Positions 58,839-64,000 of a DNA stretch of 64,000 nucleotides are shown here, piece by piece. Origin of the DNA: Geojedonia litorea (GTDB lineage Bacteria; Bacteroidota; Bacteroidia; Flavobacteriales; Flavobacteriaceae). A program made the position numbers and the translations under genes. The stretch is taken from positions 248,001 through 312,000 of the forward strand of contig NZ_JBHSGP010000004.1 in the NCBI RefSeq assembly GCF_042654525.1, in the 5' to 3' direction. Every line of letters starts with the position of its first letter. Within the stretch, counting starts at the first letter, position 1. A model generated the notes under the pieces. It did no database searches, was not told where the DNA came from, and saw only the letters and a program-made list of their open reading frames with translations.

Positions 58839-59567
58839 TTATTGTTTGCTGATACTCCCAGAAACGCCATCACTTTTGTCGATCTTTTCAGGATTTCCGT
58901 AGTATTTAATATCACCACCGCTTGAAGCTTTTGCTATTAATTCTTTAGAGGTATTTACTGTAATGTCTGCACCACTACTTGCTTTCACGTGAGAGCTAAC
59001 CGCATCTAAATTTCCTGCCTTGATATCACTGCCGCTAGAAGCTTCAGCATATAAGCTGTTGGTTTTGCCTGATAGTTTTAAATCACTGCCACTAGACGAA
59101 CTACAGTTAATATGTTCCGTGTTCACATTTAATTCCATGTCACTACCACTAGAAGTTGATAATTCTAAACGCTCTGCAGTTATAGTGTTGGTGCTAAATA
59201 CATCGCTACCACTACTTGATGAAATGGAAGTTACAGCTTTAAAATTCACAAATACCTTTTGCGATTTTGAATGACGAATATTTTGATCGGCATATATTTT
59301 AAGCACATTATTTTTTACTTCGGTAACAATAATGTCTTGCAGGTTTTCGTCGGCTTCAACTTCAATGGTTTCAGTATCGCTTTGGGTTAAATACACGTCC
59401 ATGCCACGACTGACTTCAATTTTGTCGAAATTGCCTTCAACGGTTCTGTCAACCGTAACCACATTACCATTGCCACTAATTCCTGGACTAAAGTTCATAT
59501 TGAAATTGCAAGAGAACAATAGGAAGGTGAACAAGGTGGATACAATAATCTTTGTTAATGTTGTCAT
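58839..59567 (-). CDS. GIN/DUF2807 domain lipoprotein
   Basis: 242 residues from MTTLTKIIVSTLFTFLLFSCNFN (lipobox LLFSC). A DUF2807 domain of repeated strand turns follows, with a striking recurring SSGSD word (VFSTNTITAERLELSTSSGSDMEL, HINCSSSSGSDLKLSG, YAEASSGSDIKAG). These Ser/Gly/Asp turns suggest a regular beta-helix. It lies 110 bp upstream of the other GIN gene on the same strand and is the downstream neighbour of an NTF2-like gene, in an envelope-related cluster. The role is unknown. Confidence 0.87.
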   Translation of the reverse strand: MTTLTKIIVSTLFTFLLFSCNFNMNFSPGISGNGNVVTVDRTVEGNFDKIEVSRGMDVYLTQSDTETIEVEADENLQDIIVTEVKNNVLKIYADQNIRHSKSQKVFVNFKAVTSISSSSGSDVFSTNTITAERLELSTSSGSDMELNVNTEHINCSSSSGSDLKLSGKTNSLYAEASSGSDIKAGNLDAVSSHVKASSGADITVNTSKELIAKASSGGDIKYYGNPEKIDKSDGVSGSISKQ

Positions 59568-59613
59568 AATGTTTTGATTTTGATTAATTACTGATTGATT
59601 TTTAAATTTCATT

Positions 59614-60111
59614 TTATAGTTGGTGGTCGTAGCTTAAAACGCGCTTAAGTTTCCACTGGTCCTTATCTATTATCCATAGATGAGTAAATTTTGCAATACT
59701 TCCAGGGGTTTCCTTACCTTCAAAACGCTCATAGAATCTATGACTTCCTTCTTGAATAGCGCCATAAAGTTTTCCATTGTTGTATAAGGAGTACACTTTT
59801 AAACTTCCTTCAATTAATTCACGCCTCGCTCTGTAAGGATTTGTAGCACTACAAATTCCATTTGCCATCACGTCAATAAACGCCTGCTTTGAGTTTAATA
59901 TGCCAGATTTGTCATGGTAGAACTCTAAATCATCAGTGATTAAGGCCTTAAATTGGCTTAAATCGCAGGTGTTAAACCCAAGGTCAAACAGCAAACTGTC
60001 ATTAACTTTTAGGGTATTAAATACTTGAGAATTTCCATCTTCCTGTGCCTGAATTGTGATACTTAAAGTCACTAACAGTGCTAAAATTAATCGATGTTTA
60101 AACTGTTTCAT
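59614..60111 (-). CDS. Secreted NTF2/DUF4440-like protein
   Basis: 165 residues. A signal peptide (cut after IQAQ) is followed by an NTF2-type domain: KVNDSLLFDLGFNTCDLSQFKALITDDLEFYHDKSGILNSKQAFIDVMANG, then GKLYGAIQEGSHRFYERFEGKETPGSIAKFTHLWIIDKDQWKLKRVLSYDH. The final LWxxxxDQWKLKRVLSYDH is the usual DUF4440 ending. It is a small-molecule or protein-binding fold of unknown use. It sits between the GIN lipoprotein and the PspC gene. Confidence 0.87.
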   Translation of the reverse strand: MKQFKHRLILALLVTLSITIQAQEDGNSQVFNTLKVNDSLLFDLGFNTCDLSQFKALITDDLEFYHDKSGILNSKQAFIDVMANGICSATNPYRARRELIEGSLKVYSLYNNGKLYGAIQEGSHRFYERFEGKETPGSIAKFTHLWIIDKDQWKLKRVLSYDHQL

Positions 60112-60201
60112 TTTTTGATTGATTAATGATTCAAATATCTGTTTATAAAGTTGTGATTAGAAACTTAACTATCTGAATTGTTGATTTTTAATGATGAACT
60201 G

Positions 60202-61968
60202 TTAATTGTCGTCTGAAGTAATTTCAATACCGTTACTATCTATATTCACTTTAACGCCGTCATCTTTGGCCTTCAAACCTTTAGCGTTTAATTCTAATTT
60301 TAGACTATCCTTTTTAAAACGAATGCCATCTTCATCGATCTCCAATCCTGAATTATGATCTTTAACCCTTACCTTAAAGTTATCATCGCAATCCAAGCAA
60401 ATCACATCATTATCTATCACTTGTAAATAATGTTCTTCCATACCATTGTCTAGGATATCTCGGTAATAGCTCGAATTTCTATGAAAGGTGTAGGTGTTAT
60501 CTTCAGCGTAGAATACCATCCCTTCTGGTAAATAAAGAATCACTTCTACCTCCTGCTCACCAAATTTGTTTTCAAACGGGGTAGTGAGGTACGAATCCAA
60601 TTCTAAATAATTACCACTTAGAGCATAGTTATAATTAATGTTTTGGGCTCTAACTTTCGCTTTTTGATAATCACTAGCATGGGCACTTTTTTCTATGCTG
60701 ATGGAAGCAACACTGTCTTTTGTCGATCTTACAATTAGACGTATGTCTGTTCTGTAAATAACTTTGTTATCGTTTTCATCGTAAACCGTTTTAAAAAAAC
60801 TACTATGCCTTCCAAAATATTTACTGTAGGCCGAATTGCCTTTCATACCAATCTTCAAGGTATCAGCACTTGTAATATATAATTGCTCGTTGCTAGTCAC
60901 ACTGGCGTCAAACGCATGTTCACTGGCTTGTTTAATGCCAATGATAAACATTCCTATAATAGACACTAACCAAATACCTAATAGCGAAAATTTGGCAATA
61001 TTTCCTATAGATTTAAGGTTGTTCACCAAAATCTTTAAGCCTAAATAGAAGACAAAAAAGAAAGGGATACCTACAATAAAAAGTGTTAGCAATGATACTA
61101 GCCAAACAGGGGTATTGGCAGCATTAGCGGCATCTACTAAATCAAATCCAGGAATGTGAATCACATCGGCCACACCAACCGTGAAAAGTGCAATGATGAG
61201 ACTAATCAAAGTTGCGGCTCCTACTATAATTAGAATGACGCCTATAAACTTGGCAAATACGGTCAAAAAAAACATGATAATATCTCCAATGGTGTCAAAA
61301 AAGGATTTTGAAGAGGACTTAATTTTGTTGCCCTGTTTTGGCAAATCCATATGTTTTACCGTGTCTGAAACCGTTTGGGATACCGTATCAAACCCATCTT
61401 TGATTTTTTTTTCAATGTTACTGATATTGACGGGTTCACCTGTCATGGTCAGTTTTTCGGCTGTTGTTACCGCTTCAGGAACGAGTACCCAAAATAAAAT
61501 ATAAATGAGTATAAAGGTTCCACCAGATCCTAAGGCTAGTAGTATCCAAATTAATCGAACCCAAACGGCTTCAATTCCTAAATAATGTCCAAGGCCAGAT
61601 GCAACGCCTCCTACGTAAGAGTTGTCAGTATCTCTAAAAAGTTTTTTGGATGAGGTCGATCTAGGCGTTGATTTGTGCTTTGGCTCATCTTCGAAAATTT
61701 CGTCATCAACCAAATAGTCTTCAGGCTGCCCCATAATGGCAATCACTTCATCGACGAGGTTTACAGAAATCACTTGTTTTTCATTTTGAACACGCTCACC
61801 AAAGAGTTCTGCTATACGCGCTTCAATGTCGGCAATAATTTCAGAACGGCCTTGAGAGTCGGTAAATGAACGTTTTATAGCCTCAAGATAGCGCTGTAAT
61901 TTTAGGTATGCATCTTCATCAATATGGAAGAATATACCTGCTAAATTTATGTTGACTGTTTTATTCAT
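60202..61968 (-). CDS. PspC domain membrane protein
   Basis: 588 residues. An N-terminal Lys-rich alpha/beta part (MNKTVNINLAGIFFHIDEDAYLKLQRYLEAIKRSF, RSEIIADIEARIAELF) is followed by a PspC domain (about 105-165, KLFRDTDNSYVGGVASGLGHYLGIEAVWVRLIWILLALGSGG). Further TM helices lie at about 225-260, 280-310 and 330-350, and then a large beta-rich exterior (from ~390). The PspC domain in other bacteria senses envelope stress. It overlaps the PadR regulator gene by 4 bp (translation coupled), a pair frequent in Bacteroidota. Confidence 0.93.
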   Translation of the reverse strand: MNKTVNINLAGIFFHIDEDAYLKLQRYLEAIKRSFTDSQGRSEIIADIEARIAELFGERVQNEKQVISVNLVDEVIAIMGQPEDYLVDDEIFEDEPKHKSTPRSTSSKKLFRDTDNSYVGGVASGLGHYLGIEAVWVRLIWILLALGSGGTFILIYILFWVLVPEAVTTAEKLTMTGEPVNISNIEKKIKDGFDTVSQTVSDTVKHMDLPKQGNKIKSSSKSFFDTIGDIIMFFLTVFAKFIGVILIIVGAATLISLIIALFTVGVADVIHIPGFDLVDAANAANTPVWLVSLLTLFIVGIPFFFVFYLGLKILVNNLKSIGNIAKFSLLGIWLVSIIGMFIIGIKQASEHAFDASVTSNEQLYITSADTLKIGMKGNSAYSKYFGRHSSFFKTVYDENDNKVIYRTDIRLIVRSTKDSVASISIEKSAHASDYQKAKVRAQNINYNYALSGNYLELDSYLTTPFENKFGEQEVEVILYLPEGMVFYAEDNTYTFHRNSSYYRDILDNGMEEHYLQVIDNDVICLDCDDNFKVRVKDHNSGLEIDEDGIRFKKDSLKLELNAKGLKAKDDGVKVNIDSNGIEITSDDN

Positions 61969-62306
61969 TTTTGTTTATTTTTTGATCTTGTTACTAGGTT
62001 AACTGCGTTTTGTAATTCACTCCAAGTACCGTTTAACTCATTGAGAAATAATTTTCCAGTTTCAGTTAAACCATAATATTTTCTTGGCGGGCCAGAGGTT
62101 GATTCTTCCCAACGGTAGTTGAGCAGACCGGCGTTTTTGAGTCTTGTTAATAAAGGATAAATAGTACCTTCAACAACAAGCAGTTTTGCGTCTTTAAGGG
62201 TATCTAAAATCTCGGCAACGTAAGCATCTTCGTCCTTAAGGACCGATAATATGCAATATTCCAAAACCCCTTTACGCATCTGTGCTTTTGTGTTTTCTAT
62301 CTTCAT
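61965..62306 (-). CDS. PadR family transcriptional regulator
   Basis: 113 residues, a minimal PadR winged helix: AQMRKGVLEYCILSVLKDEDAYVAEILDTLKD, then VEGTIYPLLTRLKNAGLLNYRWEESTSGPPRKYYGLTETGKLFLNEL. These proteins repress neighbouring genes and respond to small molecules or envelope signals. The 4-bp overlap with the PspC-domain gene indicates it is the regulator of that operon. Length is normal. Confidence 0.95.
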   Translation of the reverse strand: MKIENTKAQMRKGVLEYCILSVLKDEDAYVAEILDTLKDAKLLVVEGTIYPLLTRLKNAGLLNYRWEESTSGPPRKYYGLTETGKLFLNELNGTWSELQNAVNLVTRSKNKQK

Positions 62307-62382
62307 GTTTTAAGGAGATTAAATTTTGAACTGTTCATTTTTTGATTGATTGATTGATGTTGATTGATGAAAATGGTGATGG

Positions 62383-62829
62383 TTATTTTAAAAAATTTAT
62401 GGTTAATGGATATTGATATAACTCGCCATCTCTTGCCTTTAAACTGGCCTTGATAATAAATACGATTTCAAAAATAAAGGCAATGATGGCCAATGCTCCA
62501 AGTGCTCCTGTAAAATAGAGTAGTGGCGATGGCTTGCTTAAACTGAAATGAAAATGATCAAAACTATTGAAATCAAAAAAGTCTAACCCATCAAAAAACT
62601 TGAAAAAGAAAAAAGGAATGCTTATGGCACCTATTATTAGGGTATATAACAAGATGCTGATTTGAAAATTAATTATCTGCTTGCCATGGGCATCTACAAA
62701 TTCCGACTTTTCTTTGTTCGCTATCCATAACACTATTGGACCTATAAAATTTCCTAGTGGTATTATAAACCTCGAAAAGGTTGATAAATGGATAAATGTT
62801 GCGATGTTTTTTTGGTGGTTGTCTAACAT
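62383..62829 (-). CDS. DUF4870 domain membrane protein
   Basis: 148 residues with HLSTFSRFIIPLGNFIGPIVLWIANKEKSEFVDAHGKQIINFQISILLYTL, the signature of DUF4870/Tic20-like proteins (HxxHLSxF...GPLIIWLxKK...VDxxGKExLNFQ). Four TM helices are present. A Phe/Asp-rich loop (FFKFFDGLDFFDFNSFDHFHFS) interrupts the second half. It lies 76 bp upstream of padR on the same strand, so it may be part of the envelope-stress cluster. The function is unknown. Confidence 0.92.
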   Translation of the reverse strand: MLDNHQKNIATFIHLSTFSRFIIPLGNFIGPIVLWIANKEKSEFVDAHGKQIINFQISILLYTLIIGAISIPFFFFKFFDGLDFFDFNSFDHFHFSLSKPSPLLYFTGALGALAIIAFIFEIVFIIKASLKARDGELYQYPLTINFLK

Positions 62830-62937
62830 GATTTCAAAACATATAATAATATCTTATGCAAATATATATCCAAAAAAAGGTATTATGCAAAACATAGTAG
62901 TATATTTTAACATATATTTAACAATTTACAAGTAAAT

Positions 62938-62945
62938 TATTTTTG
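62938..62945 (+). promoter_or_regulatory. Putative -7 promoter box for DUF4442 gene
   Basis: TATTTTTG fits TANNTTTG, 28 bp before the ATG at 62974. The gap is shared with the divergent DUF4870 gene. Confidence 0.45.
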
Positions 62946-62973
62946 ATACTTTTAGGGTCAAATATCAGCTATA

Positions 62974-63435
62974 ATGGAGATCACACCCGCAAAACTCAAC
63001 ACATTTTTACTATTTAAATTACCTTCTGCCTTTTTTACTGGAGTTAGAGTTAAATATATTGATAAACAACAATGTGTGGTTACAGTGAAGCATCGTTGGA
63101 TTAATCAAAACCCCTTTAATTCCATGTTCTGGGCGGTACAAGGCATGGCAGCCGAGTTAACTACGGGCGCGTTGGTTATGTCTAAAATCAGAGCAACTGG
63201 TCATAATATATCGATGTTAGTCGCCAATAATAAGGCTTCGTTTTTAAAGAAAGCAACCGGACGTATTACCTTTAAATGTGATCAAGGTGATTTGGTTGAT
63301 AAAGCTATTGCAAAAGCTTTAGAAACGGGAGAAGGTCAAGCCATATGGATGAATGCAATTGGAAAAAATGCCGATGACATAGAAGTCTCTAACTTTAATT
63401 TTGAATGGACGATTAAAGTGAAAAGTAAACAGTAA
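62974..63435 (+). CDS. DUF4442 domain hotdog-fold protein
   Basis: 153 residues of the DUF4442/YiiD-C-like hotdog group related to thioesterases (PaaI superfamily). It has PSAFFTGVRVKYIDKQQCVVTVKHRWINQNPFNSMFWAVQGMAAELTTGALVM, then KASFLKKATGRITFKCDQGD and a long final strand. No clear catalytic Asp/Glu can be pointed out, as in most DUF4442 proteins. It is likely co-transcribed with the following AIM24 gene, 75 bp downstream. Confidence 0.9.
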   Translation: MEITPAKLNTFLLFKLPSAFFTGVRVKYIDKQQCVVTVKHRWINQNPFNSMFWAVQGMAAELTTGALVMSKIRATGHNISMLVANNKASFLKKATGRITFKCDQGDLVDKAIAKALETGEGQAIWMNAIGKNADDIEVSNFNFEWTIKVKSKQ

Positions 63436-63510
63436 AAAGTTGTTTTAGAATGTAACAATTGAAAAAACAGATCAACATATAAACGAATTAACAACTAAAC
63501 ATATTTAAAA

Positions 63511-64000
63511 ATGGCAGCACACGAAATCGACTATCAAATTTTTGGTGAAGAAATGCAATATGTAGAAATAGAATTAGACCCTCAAGAAGGTGTAATTGCA
63601 GAGTCTGGCAACTTTATGATGATGGATGATGGTATAAAAATGGAGACGATTTTTGGGGATGGATCAGAAAAGAATAAAGGCTTTTTAGGCTCCATACTTG
63701 GCGCCGGAAAACGTATTTTAACTGGCGAGAGTCTTTTTATGACCGCATTTTACAATAATCTTTCAGGAAAGCGAAAAGTATCATTTGCATCACCTTATCC
63801 TGGCAAAATATTGGCTGTTGATTTAACTGAATATAAAGGGAAATTCATTTGTCAAAAAGATGCATTTCTATGCGCAGCTAAAGGCGTTAGCATTGGAATT
63901 GAATTCAGCAAGCGTCTCGGACGAGGACTGTTTGGAGGGGAAGGATTTATCATGCAAAAATTGGAAGGTGATGGCATGGCTTTTGTCCATGCTGGAGGAA
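63511..64000 (+). CDS. AIM24/TIGR00266 family protein, N-terminal part (runs off window)
   Basis: The first 163 residues of an AIM24-like (mitochondrial biogenesis AIM24, TIGR00266) protein. IDYQIFGEEMQYVEIELDPQEGVIAESGNFMMMDDGIKMET, then KNKGFLGSILGAGKRILTGESLFMTAFYNN and GKILAVDLTEYKGKFICQKDAFLCAAKGVSIGIEFSKRLGRGLFGGEGFIMQKLEGDGMAFVHAGG are typical. The C-terminal part lies outside the window. The family has a double beta-helix fold and an unclear role in membrane or stress response. The start was read directly from the sequence. Confidence 0.93.
   Translation, partial: MAAHEIDYQIFGEEMQYVEIELDPQEGVIAESGNFMMMDDGIKMETIFGDGSEKNKGFLGSILGAGKRILTGESLFMTAFYNNLSGKRKVSFASPYPGKILAVDLTEYKGKFICQKDAFLCAAKGVSIGIEFSKRLGRGLFGGEGFIMQKLEGDGMAFVHAGG

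Overview
The window looks like a chromosome segment of a marine Flavobacteriaceae (Bacteroidota). The evidence is low-to-moderate GC, Bacteroidota-only families (OstA-like LptA, DUF6090, DUF6266, GIN-domain/DUF2807 proteins, SusC/TonB-type receptor), many Cys lipoproteins with SxC lipoboxes, TANNTTTG-type -7 promoter boxes, and a two-subunit methylmalonyl-CoA mutase beside udk and divIC. The genus cannot be fixed from sequence alone.

Layout. (1) 1-8.4 kb is a conserved leftward housekeeping block: a RelA/SpoT (p)ppGpp enzyme, a Fur-family regulator, PurA, an OstA-like LPS-transport protein and a truncated class III aminotransferase. (2) 8.4-23.5 kb is an accessory block, all leftward. It holds small single-gene units (SnoaL/NTF2 folds, alpha/beta hydrolases, cyclophilin lipoprotein, GNAT, P1/S58 peptidase, RidA, Ca/Na antiporter) interleaved with seven copies of the DUF6090 single-pass membrane protein. 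(3) 23.6-31.7 kb is a mixed island: an EcoRI-type adenine methylase overlapping a DUF262-HNH nuclease, a SinR/Cas2-like small protein with a 2-TM partner, an unknown 329-aa protein, a helically phased 10-bp repeat array in front of a DUF6266 gene with a convergent excisionase-like HTH gene, and a Sel1-repeat protein. (4) 31.7-47.5 kb is the most repeat-rich part: heptamer tandem arrays, REP-like palindromes surrounding a GIY-YIG nuclease gene, seven more DUF6090 copies (five back to back) and more cassette-like single genes. (5) 47.5-64 kb returns to housekeeping: methylmalonyl-CoA mutase (both subunits), DivIC/FtsB, uridine kinase, cytochrome c, a PQQ-type sugar dehydrogenase, a TonB receptor, tRNA-Pro(TGG), thioredoxin reductase, two GIN/DUF2807 proteins, a PspC-PadR-DUF4870 cluster, a DUF4442 hotdog protein and a truncated AIM24 protein.

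Most notable signals. The first is fourteen DUF6090 paralogues sharing a near-constant leader and first ~45 codons, followed by a strongly divergent remainder, several with a covarying hairpin 6-15 nt before the start codon. The second is an 18-bp palindrome (ATACGTA-N4-TACGTAT) found upstream of six unrelated leftward genes at a fixed 22-23 bp from a TANNTTTA box, which looks like an undescribed regulon. The third is a GIY-YIG gene lying between the two halves of a palindrome doublet whose gene-less versions are repeated nearby, which suggests an autonomous element and its deleted derivatives. The fourth is a 13-unit, exactly 10-bp-phased GTCA array before DUF6266. The fifth is a set of intergenic imperfect inverted repeats in the accessory blocks that resemble cassette boundaries, although no integrase lies in the window.

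All functions are read from sequence and remembered family features; no database search was run.
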